From Candidatus Gastranaerophilales bacterium (GTDB lineage Bacteria > Cyanobacteriota > Vampirovibrionia > Gastranaerophilales > Gastranaerophilaceae), in the NCBI GenBank assembly GCA_944325605.1, contig CALVAX010000001.1:186001-250000 (forward strand): 64,000 bases of DNA, read 5' to 3'. The translations under genes were made by a program, and so were the position numbers. The notes under the pieces were generated by a model. The model ran no database searches, was not told the origin of the DNA, and was given only the letters and a program-made list of their open reading frames with translations. The stretch's first letter is position 1, and every line of letters starts with the position of its first letter. Shown here piece by piece: positions 44,702 to 55,266 of this stretch.

Positions 44702-45673
44702 ATGATTAATCCTTTAGTTACTGTTTTGCTTGTTACTTACAATCATATTAATACTTTTGAAAAAGCTATCCAGAGTGTATTGAGTCAGAAAACTACATTT
44801 CCTGTTCAAATAATTATTCTTGATGATGCTTCAACTGATGGGACTGTCAACTTAATAAACAAATATAAAAATTTAGAAAACGTAAAATGTATATTAAGAG
44901 AGAAAAATGTCGGCGGAACAACTAATATTTATGAAGGGCTGAAGCTTGTTAATACAAAATACTTTGCAACCCTTGAAACAGACGACTATTGGTGTGACGA
45001 GAATAAACTCCAGACACAGGTTAATATACTGGAAAAACATCCTGAATGTTCCTTCTGCGCGCACAATACACTGGTAAAATATGCAGACAGCAACAAAACA
45101 AGATATTATATCAAAGAAGCTCCTGATAAAATCTTTAAGTTTCCTCCGAAGGAAATTAAAAGAAAATATTATATAGAACCTCACGCATCTTCAAGACTTT
45201 ACAGAACAGAATGCCTTAATCTTAAAGAAATTAAAAATCCGGTAATTGTAACCTATGATGTAGCATCAAACTTTTATTTTCTGACAAAAGGAAATCTGTA
45301 TTATATAAACAAAGTTATGTCGGTTTACAATTGCAGCGGAGGCGGAGTTTATTCGGGAATTTCTGCTTACAGGCAAAGATATAAGACAGCTTCTGTAATT
45401 TTACAGCTTAATAAAGAGTTTGACTTTAAATATAACCGTCTGCTTTCAAGGTTTTTCTCTACAAGGCTCAATCTGAATTTTCTTACTTACCTCGGGCTTA
45501 GGCATTCAAAAAATTCGGAAAAACTGGATAAAATGTATTACGGTATTCTTGAAAATTACAAGAAAAAATATTTGAACAACCGTGATCAAAAACCAATTTG
45601 TTATTTAAGCCTGCCGTTGAGTAAAAAAGCATCATTGGTTTTGGAATTGAGAAGGGAGAAGGACAGGGCATGA
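44702..45673 (+). CDS. Glycosyltransferase family 2 protein
   Basis: 323 residues from the ATG at 44702, four bases after GGAGG. An earlier ATG at 44597 falls inside the right inverted repeat and gives a non-conserved extension. GT2 features: VTVLLVTYNHINTFEKAIQS, IILDDASTDGT and the DxD in LETDDYWC. It transfers an activated sugar at the cytoplasmic membrane face. It overlaps the RmlB gene by 4 bp. A similar enzyme is encoded at 48707. Confidence 0.92.
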   Translation: MINPLVTVLLVTYNHINTFEKAIQSVLSQKTTFPVQIIILDDASTDGTVNLINKYKNLENVKCILREKNVGGTTNIYEGLKLVNTKYFATLETDDYWCDENKLQTQVNILEKHPECSFCAHNTLVKYADSNKTRYYIKEAPDKIFKFPPKEIKRKYYIEPHASSRLYRTECLNLKEIKNPVIVTYDVASNFYFLTKGNLYYINKVMSVYNCSGGGVYSGISAYRQRYKTASVILQLNKEFDFKYNRLLSRFFSTRLNLNFLTYLGLRHSKNSEKLDKMYYGILENYKKKYLNNRDQKPICYLSLPLSKKASLVLELRREKDRA

Positions 45674-46653
45674 ATATACTTGTAACAGGTGGTGCCGGAT
45701 TTATCGGCAGTTGCTTTGTAAGGCATATACTTAATACTTATCCGGATTATCGGGTTATAAATCTTGATGCGCTTACTTACTGCGGGAATTTGGACAATCT
45801 GAAAGATGTTGAAAACAATCCGAATTACAGGTTTGTTCATGGCAATATCTGCGACAAACGGCTTGTGCGGGAATTAACCGGACAGGTTGACTTGGTTGTT
45901 AATTTTGCGGCAGAATCCCACGTAGATAATTCAATTAAAAGACCCGAAATTTTTGTAGAAACAAATATTCAAGGGACATTGAATCTTCTTCAGGCTTCAA
46001 AAGAAACGGGGATTAAAAGATTTTTGCAGGTTTCAACGGACGAAGTTTACGGAACGCTCGGAAAGACAGGATATTTTTATGAAACAACCCCGCTTGCGCC
46101 GAACAGTCCGTATTCTGCATCTAAAGCAGGTGCAGATTTATTAGTGAGAGCTTACGGAGAAACATACAGCCTTCCTGTTCTTATCACAAGATGTTCAAAC
46201 AATTACGGTCCGTATCAATATCCCGAAAAACTTATTCCGTTTTTTATCTCACGGCTTTTGAAAGACGAAAAGGTGCCGGTCTACGGCGACGGACTTAATG
46301 TTCGTGACTGGTTATATGTTTACGATCACTGCAGGGCTATAGATGTTGTGCTCCATAGAGGGGAAGCCGGTGAAGTTTATAATATCGGCGGGCATAACGA
46401 AAAGACTAACCTTGAAATTACCCGTATTATTCTGGAAAAAATGGGCAAAGACGAATCCTTCATCGAGTATGTACAGGATAGATTAGGTCATGACAGACGT
46501 TACGCAATTTCTAACGACAAAATTACTTCACAACTAGGCTGGAAACCATCTGTTACTTTTGAAGAAGGAATTTCAATGACAATAGACTGGTATCTGAATA
46601 ATCAGGACTGGATTAAAAATATTGAAAGAAAAAAGGAGGCTGCATTAGTATGA
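45670..46653 (+). CDS. rfbB: dTDP-glucose 4,6-dehydratase
   Basis: 327 residues. SDR signature [19 protein letters not shown], RmlB-specific [13 protein letters not shown] and [11 protein letters not shown], and the catalytic YSASKAGAD. It makes dTDP-4-keto-6-deoxyglucose. Gene ends overlap both neighbours by 4 bp, so GT2, rmlB, rmlA and the aminotransferase are one operon. Confidence 0.96.
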   Translation: MNILVTGGAGFIGSCFVRHILNTYPDYRVINLDALTYCGNLDNLKDVENNPNYRFVHGNICDKRLVRELTGQVDLVVNFAAESHVDNSIKRPEIFVETNIQGTLNLLQASKETGIKRFLQVSTDEVYGTLGKTGYFYETTPLAPNSPYSASKAGADLLVRAYGETYSLPVLITRCSNNYGPYQYPEKLIPFFISRLLKDEKVPVYGDGLNVRDWLYVYDHCRAIDVVLHRGEAGEVYNIGGHNEKTNLEITRIILEKMGKDESFIEYVQDRLGHDRRYAISNDKITSQLGWKPSVTFEEGISMTIDWYLNNQDWIKNIERKKEAALV

Positions 46654-47522
46654 AAGGTATAATACTTGCCGGCGGTTCCGGAACAAGATTGTATCCGACA
46701 ACGCTTGTAACTTCAAAACAGCTTCTGCCCGTGTTTGACAAGCCGATGATTTATTACCCACTTTCAGTTCTTATGCTTGCTGGGATAAGAAATATTCTGA
46801 TTATAACAACGGAAAAAGATGTACCGGAATTTCAAAAACTTCTTGGTGACGGAAAACATTTCGGGATTAATTTGTCATACAAAATTCAGAAACAACCGAA
46901 CGGTCTTGCTGAAGCTTTTATTATCGGCGAAGATTTTATCGGGAAAGATTGTGTGACACTCATTTTAGGGGATAACATTTTCTTCGGTCCGCGCTTTTCA
47001 GGAACATTAAAATACCGTTCAAAACAGATTGAAAAAGAAGGCGGAGCCTGCATTTTTTCTTATCCCGTAAAACAGCCGGAAAGATTTGGAATTGTCGAAT
47101 TTGACAAAGACGGCAGGGTGCTTTCAATAGAAGAAAAACCTGAAAACCCTAAATCAAAGTATGCCGTAACAGGTTTGTATATGTATGACAATTCCGTTAT
47201 AAATTATGCAAAAAATCTCAAACCCTCTGCAAGAGGAGAATTAGAAATTACAGATATTAATAACATTTATTTGAAAAATAATACTCTCAGAATGGAAAGA
47301 TTGGGACGTGGATTTTCGTGGCTTGACACCGGAACCCATGAGTCATTGCTTCAGGCAGGTCAGTATGTTCAGACGATTGAGGAAAATCAGGGGATAAAAA
47401 TGGCATGTCTTGAAGAAGTTGCGTTTAGAATGAAGTATTTATCAAAGACAAAGATTTTAAACAATATAAAAAATGTTAAAAACAATGAATATTACGATTA
47501 TGTCAGGAGTCTTGTAGGATGA
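46650..47522 (+). CDS. rfbA: Glucose-1-phosphate thymidylyltransferase
   Basis: 290 residues. Nucleotidyltransferase signature [20 protein letters not shown], then [10 protein letters not shown] and the [10 protein letters not shown] block of RmlA. It makes dTDP-glucose from dTTP and glucose-1-phosphate, supplying RmlB. Length and motifs are normal for the family. Confidence 0.96.
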   Translation: MKGIILAGGSGTRLYPTTLVTSKQLLPVFDKPMIYYPLSVLMLAGIRNILIITTEKDVPEFQKLLGDGKHFGINLSYKIQKQPNGLAEAFIIGEDFIGKDCVTLILGDNIFFGPRFSGTLKYRSKQIEKEGGACIFSYPVKQPERFGIVEFDKDGRVLSIEEKPENPKSKYAVTGLYMYDNSVINYAKNLKPSARGELEITDINNIYLKNNTLRMERLGRGFSWLDTGTHESLLQAGQYVQTIEENQGIKMACLEEVAFRMKYLSKTKILNNIKNVKNNEYYDYVRSLVG

Positions 47523-48616
47523 CAACAGCAACATCTTCAGAAAAAATATTTGTAACGAAACCATATCTTCCGCCAAAGGAGGAATATTATTCGTATGTAG
47601 ACAAAATATATGAAACAGGACATTTGACAAACGAAGGTCCGCTTGTGAAAGAATTGGAAAGGAAACTTTCCGATTATCTGGGGGTAAAAAATTTTCAGTA
47701 CGTGACAAACGGAACGATTGCACTTCAATTTGCCCTGAAAGCCCTCGGAATTGAGGACGGAGAAATAATCTCAACACCGTTTTCTTATGTGGCAACAACG
47801 TCATCAATTTTGTGGGAAAGATGCAAACCTGTATTTGTAGATATTGAACCGGATAACTATACGTTGGACGTGAATAAAATAGAGGCTGCAATAACCGACA
47901 AAACAAAAGCAATAATGCCTGTACACGTATTCGGCTATGCCTGTGATGTTGACGGAATACAAAAAATAGCTGATAAATATGGTCTGAAAGTCATATATGA
48001 TGCGGCACATGCTTTTGGGTCAATATATAAAGGCAAATCCCTTCTATCATACGGTGATGTTTCAACACTGTCGTTTCATGCAACAAAGTTATTCCACACG
48101 GTAGAAGGTGGAGCATGTATTGCAAAAGATAAAGAAGTTTTCGACAGATTGCATATGATTAAGAGATTCGGGAATATCGGAGATGAGCACTACAACCTTG
48201 GCATAAACGGAAAACAATCGGAATTTCACGCAGCGATGGGGCTGGCAAATTTTGCTCATCTGGAAGATATAAAACAGAGAAGAAAAACTATTTCCGAATA
48301 CTATGATGAATTGCTGGAAGGCAGATTAGCCCGTCCAAGCGTACAGTCGGAATTGGAATATAATTATGCATATTATCCGGTATTGTTTAAAACGGAAGAA
48401 GAATTGTTAAGCGTATTTGCAGCACTGAATCAGCAGGGAATTTATCCGAGAAGATATTTTTATCCGAGTCTGAATACAATCGGATATATGCCGGAGAGAT
48501 ATAAGTGTCTGGTCAGTGAAGATATATCAAAAAGAATTGCCTGTCTACCATTATATGTCGGATTAAAAGATTCGGACATTGAAATGATTTGTAAGATCAT
48601 TTTGGCTGATGGATAA
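47519..48616 (+). CDS. DegT/DnrJ/EryC1-family sugar aminotransferase
   Basis: 365-residue PLP enzyme. The PLP lysine is in [17 protein letters not shown], and [15 protein letters not shown] holds the cofactor-binding Asp. The [14 protein letters not shown] variant is typical of enzymes aminating dTDP-4-keto-6-deoxyglucose (VioA-like) or a 3-keto isomer (FdtB-like). No ketoisomerase gene is in the operon, so a 4-amino product is likelier. It overlaps rmlA by 4 bp. Confidence 0.9.
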   Translation: MTTATSSEKIFVTKPYLPPKEEYYSYVDKIYETGHLTNEGPLVKELERKLSDYLGVKNFQYVTNGTIALQFALKALGIEDGEIISTPFSYVATTSSILWERCKPVFVDIEPDNYTLDVNKIEAAITDKTKAIMPVHVFGYACDVDGIQKIADKYGLKVIYDAAHAFGSIYKGKSLLSYGDVSTLSFHATKLFHTVEGGACIAKDKEVFDRLHMIKRFGNIGDEHYNLGINGKQSEFHAAMGLANFAHLEDIKQRRKTISEYYDELLEGRLARPSVQSELEYNYAYYPVLFKTEEELLSVFAALNQQGIYPRRYFYPSLNTIGYMPERYKCLVSEDISKRIACLPLYVGLKDSDIEMICKIILADG

Positions 48617-48706
48617 AACGAAAAATTCATTTATTAAGAAATCTTTTATAAGCAACTTTCCAAATAATATAAACGCAGCAGAATATAATCTAATCAAGGA
48701 GGCATT

Positions 48707-49873
48707 GTGAAAAAACCTTATAAACAAAATAACTTTTCCAAAATAAAAAATATAAATAAAGTAAGAGGCAACTTTCACAGAAGATACTCCTTTTTCGGAA
48801 TTAATTTATCAGTAAAAAATAAAGAGAAAATTAATTTTTATAAAAGAAGCAAAGAAGAAATAAAAAACAAAAAATATCTTGAAAACAAAGCAATTTTAGA
48901 TGAACTTAAAAAATATAGGGAAAATAAAGAATATATTCTAACTGTTTTTATAACAACTTATAATCATAAAACTAATATAAGAAAAGCAATCGAAAGTGTT
49001 TTGAATCAATGCACAAAATATGATTATTTAATCAAGATACTGGATGATTGTTCCACAGATGGAACTACAGAAATATGTTTGGAATATGCAAAAGCTTATC
49101 CGGAAAAAATCCAATTAATTATTATGAAAAAAAATACCAATTTAAAGCATTTATCTGCTTTTTATAAGACAATAAATACAAAATATTTTGCTGTTTTAGA
49201 TGGTGATGATTATTGGTGTTCCGATATAAAAATTGAAACCGGCATAGATTTTCTTGAACAAAATCCACAGTATGTAATATGGGCTCATGATACATTATTT
49301 AAAAATCACATAACTGGAAAAGAATATTCATATGTTCACGGACATCTTGGAAGAAGAAAAATAAATCTTCCGATTTCTTTTAATAATCAGGTATATCTGC
49401 ACTTATCCGCCAGAATTCATCGTAACGTTATAGATTGGAATAAAGAATATATTGCGAATAGGAAAAGAGATATCTTCATTTATTATGCCATAATGGATAA
49501 AGGACCGGTATATTATTATGACAAAATTATGTCTGTATATAACTTCACAGGATATGGCATTTTCTCAAAATGGAGTAATATAGAATCCTACTATTCAACT
49601 AAATATTCTTATTATTCTATCAATAAATACTTGAATTTTCGAAATGACAAGTACTTTACTATGTATGCGAATTCAAAAAAATTGGTAGTTTTAAAACGGT
49701 TATTCGGAAAAAGAATAGGCTGGTTGATATGGATAATTTTATTAAGATATCAATATTTCTTTGATTTGTGTATAGATAAATATAATAATTTAAAAAAAAT
49801 AGAAAGAGGACATAACCAATTTGATAAAAAAGAACTTGAACAGATAAATAACATTGCCAGATTGCAAGTATAA
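48707..49873 (+). CDS. Glycosyltransferase family 2 protein
   Basis: 388 residues; ribosome site AAGGAGG. About 75 Lys/Asn-rich residues precede the GT2 core: LTVFITTYNHKTNIRKAIES, IKILDDCSTDGTT, and the DxD in LDGDDYWC. The core is clearly related to the first GT2 of this operon (TYNH, DD-x-STDGT, DDYWC). The N-terminal basic stretch may tether it to the membrane. Confidence 0.9.
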   Translation: MKKPYKQNNFSKIKNINKVRGNFHRRYSFFGINLSVKNKEKINFYKRSKEEIKNKKYLENKAILDELKKYRENKEYILTVFITTYNHKTNIRKAIESVLNQCTKYDYLIKILDDCSTDGTTEICLEYAKAYPEKIQLIIMKKNTNLKHLSAFYKTINTKYFAVLDGDDYWCSDIKIETGIDFLEQNPQYVIWAHDTLFKNHITGKEYSYVHGHLGRRKINLPISFNNQVYLHLSARIHRNVIDWNKEYIANRKRDIFIYYAIMDKGPVYYYDKIMSVYNFTGYGIFSKWSNIESYYSTKYSYYSINKYLNFRNDKYFTMYANSKKLVVLKRLFGKRIGWLIWIILLRYQYFFDLCIDKYNNLKKIERGHNQFDKKELEQINNIARLQV

Positions 49874-49987
49874 TTATAAAAGTTTGCACAAAACATGCAA
49901 AAACTATTAAAAATGAATCCAAACATATTAATTTTTTGTGTAATTATGTTAGGATTAAGAAATTGAAATAAATGGAGGAATTTTTTG

Positions 49988-50710
49988 ATGCCTAAGAAGA
50001 TAGCAATAATGCAGCCGTATTTTTTCCCTTATATAGGATATTTTAGTTTAATAAAAAATACAGATATGTTTATTTTGTTTGATATTGTACAGTTTATAAG
50101 ACACGGTTGGATAGAAAGGAATAGAGTATTAAAACAAGGTGAAGGCTGGCAATATATTTCAGTTCCTTTGCTAAAACATTCAAGAGAAACTCTAATAAAA
50201 GATATTCAAATTAATAATTCTGAAAAATGGAAAGATAAAATATTGGCGCAGTTAACTCATTATAAAAAGAAAGCACCATTTTATAAAGAAACAATAGATA
50301 TTATACGAAACGCATTGGATATTGAGACAGACAGTATTGTCAAGTTAAATTATTCTGTATTAAATACAATTTGTAAGTATTTGCAGATCCAGTTTAACTG
50401 CCAAATTTTTTCAGAAATGAGTCTTAAAATAGAACCAGCAAAAGCACCAGATGAATGGGCTTTGAATATTTGTAAAGCACTTGGTAACGTAACAGAATAC
50501 TGGAATCCAGAAGGCGGAGTAGAATTTTTTAATACAAAAAAATATATTGAAGCAAATATAAATATAAAATTTTTAAAACATAATTTGTCTTTTTATTCAC
50601 AAAGAAGAGGAGAAGAAAATTTTGAATCAGGTTTATCAATTATTGATGTAATGATGTTTAATCCTCCTAAAAAAATCAAGGAAATGCTGGATGATTACGA
50701 GTTAATTTGA
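49988..50710 (+). CDS. WbqC-family protein
   Basis: 240 residues from the ATG at 49988 (GGAGG nine bases upstream). The opening KKIAIMQPYFFPYIGYFSLI, then DIVQFIRHGWIERNRV, is the WbqC signature. WbqC proteins occur in O-antigen clusters and are thought to acylate or amidate amino sugars, though the chemistry is not settled. Here it stands with a DegT-like protein, an ATP-grasp ligase and an epimerase, which fits decoration of the amino sugar made upstream. Confidence 0.9.
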   Translation: MPKKIAIMQPYFFPYIGYFSLIKNTDMFILFDIVQFIRHGWIERNRVLKQGEGWQYISVPLLKHSRETLIKDIQINNSEKWKDKILAQLTHYKKKAPFYKETIDIIRNALDIETDSIVKLNYSVLNTICKYLQIQFNCQIFSEMSLKIEPAKAPDEWALNICKALGNVTEYWNPEGGVEFFNTKKYIEANINIKFLKHNLSFYSQRRGEENFESGLSIIDVMMFNPPKKIKEMLDDYELI

Positions 50711-50731
50711 GAAGGTTTTTGAAAGGATATA

Positions 50732-51658
50732 ATGATCAAAGAAATCGGCGGATATTTTGAATTAGAATTAAAAGAACAATATGACAATATTGGCAGTTCT
50801 GTTGCGCTTAATTGTGCGAGAAATTGTCTGAGGTATGTGATAAAAGCTTTTGATATAAAAGAAATATATCTGCCTTTTTACACTTGTCCAGTTGTATGGC
50901 AATCAGTGCAAAAAGAAAATTGTAAAATCAAATTTTATCATATTGATGAAAATTTTTATCCTGTTCAAAGTTTTCCAGAAAATGCCTATATTCTTTATAC
51001 AAATTATTTTGGCATTAATGCAAAAAATGTTAAAAGTCTGGCTACAGAATATAAAAATTTGATAGTAGATAATTCTCAGGCCTTTTATATGCCAAAATAC
51101 GGAATAGCTTCCTTTAATTCTATCAGAAAATTTTTTGGTGTTCCTGATGGGGCTTTTTTGTACTGTGATAAAAAGTTAGATACCCAGTTGGAACAGGATA
51201 TATCATATCAAAGATTTTCACATCTTTTAAAAAGGATAGATGTCAATGCGCAATTTGGCTATGACGATTTTTGCCACAATGATGATTCTTTAATTAATGA
51301 AGACATTAAATTAATGTCTAATCTTACACAACGGATTTTTAATTCCGTTGATATTGAATATGCAAGCAAAAGGCGTCTTGAAAACTTTAATACACTTAAT
51401 AATTCATTAAAAGAAAAAAATGAATTATTAATAAACCTTGATAAAGATGATATCCCGATGGTATACCCGTATCTTGTTAAAGATAACAATTTAAAACAGA
51501 AACTTATTAAAAATAAAATCTACGTCGCAACATACTGGTCACCGCAACCAATAGAATACTTTGAAGGGATTTTGCAAAAATATCTAATTCCTCTTCCAAT
51601 TGACCAACGCTACAATACAACAGATATGAAACGAATATTGGAGGTTATAAATGTATAA
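50732..51658 (+). CDS. DegT-like PLP-fold protein of polysaccharide locus
   Basis: 308 residues, shorter than typical DegT enzymes (about 370). It keeps the fold landmarks: VALNCARNCLRYVIKAF, IYLPFYTCPVVW, and a lysine in SIRKFFGVPDGAFLY. This compact subtype often sits next to wbqC. An aminotransferase or related PLP activity on the nucleotide or lipid-linked sugar is inferred. It overlaps the next gene by 8 bp. Confidence 0.8.
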   Translation: MIKEIGGYFELELKEQYDNIGSSVALNCARNCLRYVIKAFDIKEIYLPFYTCPVVWQSVQKENCKIKFYHIDENFYPVQSFPENAYILYTNYFGINAKNVKSLATEYKNLIVDNSQAFYMPKYGIASFNSIRKFFGVPDGAFLYCDKKLDTQLEQDISYQRFSHLLKRIDVNAQFGYDDFCHNDDSLINEDIKLMSNLTQRIFNSVDIEYASKRRLENFNTLNNSLKEKNELLINLDKDDIPMVYPYLVKDNNLKQKLIKNKIYVATYWSPQPIEYFEGILQKYLIPLPIDQRYNTTDMKRILEVINV

Positions 51659-52901
51659 CTGGACAGGCAAAAAACTCTTAGTTTTAGGAGCAACAAATTT
51701 TCAATGCGAAATTGTTAAAACAGCTCAAAAATTTGGAGCAAAAGTTGTTGTTATTGATTATAATGAAAATTCTCCCGCTAAAAAACTTGCGGATGAAAAT
51801 TATTTAATAAATGCAGTGGATGTTGATAGAGTAGTTAATTTAATAAAAGCGAAAAATATTGACGGTGTTCTAACAGGATTTGCAGATTCTTTGCTTCCTG
51901 CATATAAAGAAATATGCAACAAATCAAATTTACCCTGCTATATTACAAACAATGAACAAATTACATTTACTTTAGAAAAAACGGTTTTTAAAGATTATCT
52001 TAAAAGATTCGGAATACCGTATATTAAAGATTTAAAAGAAAATGATAATAAAGATTTTCCTCTGATAGTTAAACCGGTAGATAATTCAGGTGCCAGAGGA
52101 ATTTCTATTGCACATGATGAAGAAGAGCTAAAAACCAGTATCGCTTTGGCGCTTGATAATTCCAAGAGTAAAAAATATATTATTGAGAAATATTTAACAT
52201 ACCCTGAAGCCACTGTTTTCTATCTTTTTGTAGAAGGGAAAGCTTATTTTACTCTTATGGGCAACAGATGCGTAGCACCTGTTAAAGATGGTTTTATCAA
52301 ACTACCTACGGGTTATATCTTTCCGGCAGAAGCAAGTGAAAAATTTGAAAGAGAATTGCATCCCAAATTTCAAAAAATGTTTGAAGAATTAAACATTGAA
52401 AACGGAATGATGTTTATTCAAGGCTTTGTTGATGAAGAGAACACATTTATTCCTTATGAACCGGGATTTAGATTAACAGGCAGTCTGGAATATATTCTTC
52501 TTGAAAAAGTACAAGGATACAATCCTCTTGCTATGATGATTAATTATGCGTTAACCGGAAAAATGAATAACGGAAATGAACTTGCAAGAATATCGCCATT
52601 GAAAATAAAAAAATGCTATAACATCAGCTGTTTAATAACCCCCGGAGAAATAAAGAAAATAGAAGGAATTGACATACTAAAAAAAACAAAAGGCATAGAA
52701 TATGTTTTTTTGAGCTATAAAGAAGGTGATATTCTTACAGACGACAATTGGGGAAAGTTATCTCAGATAGGGGTCAGAATATTTGTTGTTCCTGACAATG
52801 AATTACAATACGAGCAAATACAAGAAACAATTCGCAATAATCTGAAAGTTATATCTAAAGACAATAACAATATGATAATTAATTTTAACATTGAACTTTA
52901 A
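51651..52901 (+). CDS. ATP-grasp ligase (CarB-like)
   Basis: 416 residues. The N-terminal pre-ATP-grasp Rossmann is KLLVLGATNFQCEIVKTAQK; the ATP-grasp core contains FPLIVKPVDNSGARGI and the metal-binding FIPYEPGFRLTGS. These ligases join a carboxylate to an amine using ATP. In this position it probably attaches an amino or other acid to an amino sugar. It is co-translated with the DegT-like gene. Confidence 0.87.
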   Translation: MYNWTGKKLLVLGATNFQCEIVKTAQKFGAKVVVIDYNENSPAKKLADENYLINAVDVDRVVNLIKAKNIDGVLTGFADSLLPAYKEICNKSNLPCYITNNEQITFTLEKTVFKDYLKRFGIPYIKDLKENDNKDFPLIVKPVDNSGARGISIAHDEEELKTSIALALDNSKSKKYIIEKYLTYPEATVFYLFVEGKAYFTLMGNRCVAPVKDGFIKLPTGYIFPAEASEKFERELHPKFQKMFEELNIENGMMFIQGFVDEENTFIPYEPGFRLTGSLEYILLEKVQGYNPLAMMINYALTGKMNNGNELARISPLKIKKCYNISCLITPGEIKKIEGIDILKKTKGIEYVFLSYKEGDILTDDNWGKLSQIGVRIFVVPDNELQYEQIQETIRNNLKVISKDNNNMIINFNIEL

Positions 52902-52953
52902 AAATTCTTTCGGATAAAAATGAAAATATATTAGTGGCTTGGAGGGATAAATT

Positions 52954-53826
52954 ATGCAAAATATATTGATAACAGGCGCAAACGGTAAGATTGCAACAGC
53001 AATAATATCAAAATATTATGAAAATAATAAACTATTTTTATTCTCACGTGATAAAGAATTTTTGTTGCAGAAATATGTAAAATATCCAAATATAAATTGT
53101 TATTCATATGAAGAAATGGATAAGCTTAATGAAAATTTGGATTTTGTATTGCATTGTGCCTTTAACCGAAGCTCTAATGAAAATTTGCTTAAAGCGTCTG
53201 TTGAATTATCAACGGATATATTCAAAATGGCGAAGATACATAATTGTAAACGTTTTATAAATATATCGTCACAGGCTGTTTATGATATGGTTAATTCAAA
53301 ATTCTGGACTGAAGAAGATGAACCCAAACCAACTGATTTATACGGCGAAGCAAAATTACTATGCGAACAGTTGTTGGCGCAGACGTTAAGAGAGGATCAG
53401 TATATAAATATTAGATTAGCTTCGCTTACTGGAGTACATTATCAGCAGCATGTTTTATCCAAACTTATTATTAATGCTTTGCATAACAGGCAAATAAAAA
53501 TTGTCGGCGGCAAACAAAATTTTTCGTTTATGAATTTTTATGATGCAATTAATGCTATCAATTTGTTATTTAATTTGAATTTGCGGCCTGAATATAATAT
53601 ATATAACATTGGGAATGGTAAACAGTATAATATTTGTGATATTGCAAATGTTATAAAAAATATTCTTTCCGGATATGGCAAAGAAGTAGAAATTCTTTTA
53701 GAAGAAAAAGATATTAACCTGAATACTCAAATGAGTCCTGTAAGATTTATAAAGGAATTTAATTGGAAACCTTTTTTTAGCTTAGAAGATACTATAAAAC
53801 AGATAATAGAGCAAAATAATTTTTGA
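52954..53826 (+). CDS. NAD-dependent epimerase/dehydratase
   Basis: 290 residues, SDR fold: NILITGANGKIATAIISK, INISSQAVYD, and the catalytic YGEAK. GGAGGG precedes the ATG. It is the last gene of the rightward polysaccharide operon. The exact substrate cannot be told from sequence. Confidence 0.87.
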   Translation: MQNILITGANGKIATAIISKYYENNKLFLFSRDKEFLLQKYVKYPNINCYSYEEMDKLNENLDFVLHCAFNRSSNENLLKASVELSTDIFKMAKIHNCKRFINISSQAVYDMVNSKFWTEEDEPKPTDLYGEAKLLCEQLLAQTLREDQYINIRLASLTGVHYQQHVLSKLIINALHNRQIKIVGGKQNFSFMNFYDAINAINLLFNLNLRPEYNIYNIGNGKQYNICDIANVIKNILSGYGKEVEILLEEKDINLNTQMSPVRFIKEFNWKPFFSLEDTIKQIIEQNNF

Positions 53827-54000
53827 CGAAATGTAATATAAAAAACTATCAGGTAAAGCTAAATCAAGCTACTAGAAGTATCATACAAAATTAGCCAGTG
53901 TTACCGAAAATACACCTGAGCACTTACATTTTGAGCAGGCAAATAAATTTGTCCGCTTAAATCTATTAACTTCCATTAATTAAAATCACAAGTTAAAGGT

Positions 54001-54020
54001 TTTATGCTAAAATATATTTA
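54001..54020 (+). promoter_or_regulatory. Extended -10 promoter of the thioesterase gene, probably leaderless
   Basis: TGC followed by TAAAAT (54008-54013) ends 6 nt before the ATG at 54020, so transcription is predicted to begin at the start codon. No ribosome site is present. A weak -35 (ATCACA) lies 17 nt upstream. Confidence 0.45.
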
Positions 54021-54760
54021 TGTACGAGGAGAAGGTAAAGGTAAGATATTCTGAGATGGATTTCGGGCTTGCGCTTAAGCCATCGGCTGTGTTGAATTTC
54101 TTTCAGGATATGGCCAGCGAAAATGCCGAAAATCTCGGGTTCGGGTATTCTTATATCTCTAAAAAAAATCTCGCCTGGTTTCTCCTTAAATACAGAATTG
54201 AGTTTCTTAAATATCCGGTCGGTTTGTATAACCTTACTCTCAAAACTCAACCGAGAGGATACAATAAGATTTTTGCTTTCCGTGATTTTGAGATTTGGAA
54301 TGACTCGGAGTGCCTTGCAAGAGCCGCAAGTTCGTGGTCGCTTGTGGATACTCTTTCCGGCAAACCCGTCAGTGTTGCAGATGCGCTCGAAGGCAATCCT
54401 TTTATGCCGCTTTATCAAAAGCAGCCTGAGGACTTATGTTTTTCGAAAATCAAGACGCCGGATAAAATAGATATTGAAAAAACTTTTGAAATAAGATATG
54501 ATGATATAGACGTTAACCATCACGCCAACAATTGCAATTATATAATCTGGGCTTTTGAACCGTTTAGTTTGGATTTTAGAAGTTCTCGTTGTATAAAAAA
54601 TCTTGATATAGTTTTTAAGAAAGAGATTAAATTCGGTAATAAGGTCTTGTCACAAATTGAAATTGCAGATGACAAACATACGAAACATGTTTTGAAGAAT
54701 GCACGTACCGGTGATGATTTGTGTTTTATAAATGTTGAATGGAATCAGAGGCAAATATGA
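54020..54760 (+). CDS. Acyl-ACP thioesterase
   Basis: 246 residues with two hot-dog domains: VRYSEMDFGLALKPSAVLNF at the N terminus and IRYDDIDVNHHANNCNYI in the second half, the latter carrying the catalytic Asn/His region typical of bacterial FatA-type enzymes. It releases free fatty acids from acyl carrier protein. The GNAT gene starts inside its stop codon. It appears to start the next operon after the polysaccharide locus. Confidence 0.9.
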   Translation: MYEEKVKVRYSEMDFGLALKPSAVLNFFQDMASENAENLGFGYSYISKKNLAWFLLKYRIEFLKYPVGLYNLTLKTQPRGYNKIFAFRDFEIWNDSECLARAASSWSLVDTLSGKPVSVADALEGNPFMPLYQKQPEDLCFSKIKTPDKIDIEKTFEIRYDDIDVNHHANNCNYIIWAFEPFSLDFRSSRCIKNLDIVFKKEIKFGNKVLSQIEIADDKHTKHVLKNARTGDDLCFINVEWNQRQI

Positions 54761-55266
54761 CAGATATAATAAAAGTTGAAAAGGCAGATATAAAAGAGCT
54801 TGCAGCACTTGCAAAAGATATTTGGTTTGAGTACTGGCATTCATTAATGACTTTAGGACAAATATACTACATGGTTAATAAGTTCCAGTCTGAGATTGCG
54901 CTGGCAGAACAGATAGAATATGAAAATTACGAATATTATTTTGTTGTAGAAGATGGCAAAAAAGCAGGTTATTTTGGAATTGCACCGGGAAAAGACTATT
55001 TGTTTTTGTCAAAGTTTTATATGGCTAAGGACTACAGATATATAGGAATAGGCCGTCTTGTTTTTGAAATGATAAAAAAAATGGCATTGGAAAAGAATTT
55101 CAAAAAAATTCAACTGACGGTTAGTAAACAAAATATTAAATCTGTAGAAATATATGAAGAATGGGGCTTTAAACTGCTTCATCTGCAGGTAACGCGAATT
55201 GGCAACGGGTATGAGATGGATGATTATGTTATGGAATACGAAATAAAATCAGAGGAGCAGGCATGA
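54757..55266 (+). CDS. GNAT-family N-acetyltransferase
   Basis: 169 residues from the ATG at 54757 overlapping the thioesterase stop (ATGA); an upstream ATG at 54739 is inside that gene. The GNAT acetyl-CoA loop is YRYIGIGRLVFEMI, followed by LTVSKQNIKSVEIYEEWGFK. Substrate unknown. It overlaps the next gene by 4 bp. Confidence 0.9.
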   Translation: MTDIIKVEKADIKELAALAKDIWFEYWHSLMTLGQIYYMVNKFQSEIALAEQIEYENYEYYFVVEDGKKAGYFGIAPGKDYLFLSKFYMAKDYRYIGIGRLVFEMIKKMALEKNFKKIQLTVSKQNIKSVEIYEEWGFKLLHLQVTRIGNGYEMDDYVMEYEIKSEEQA

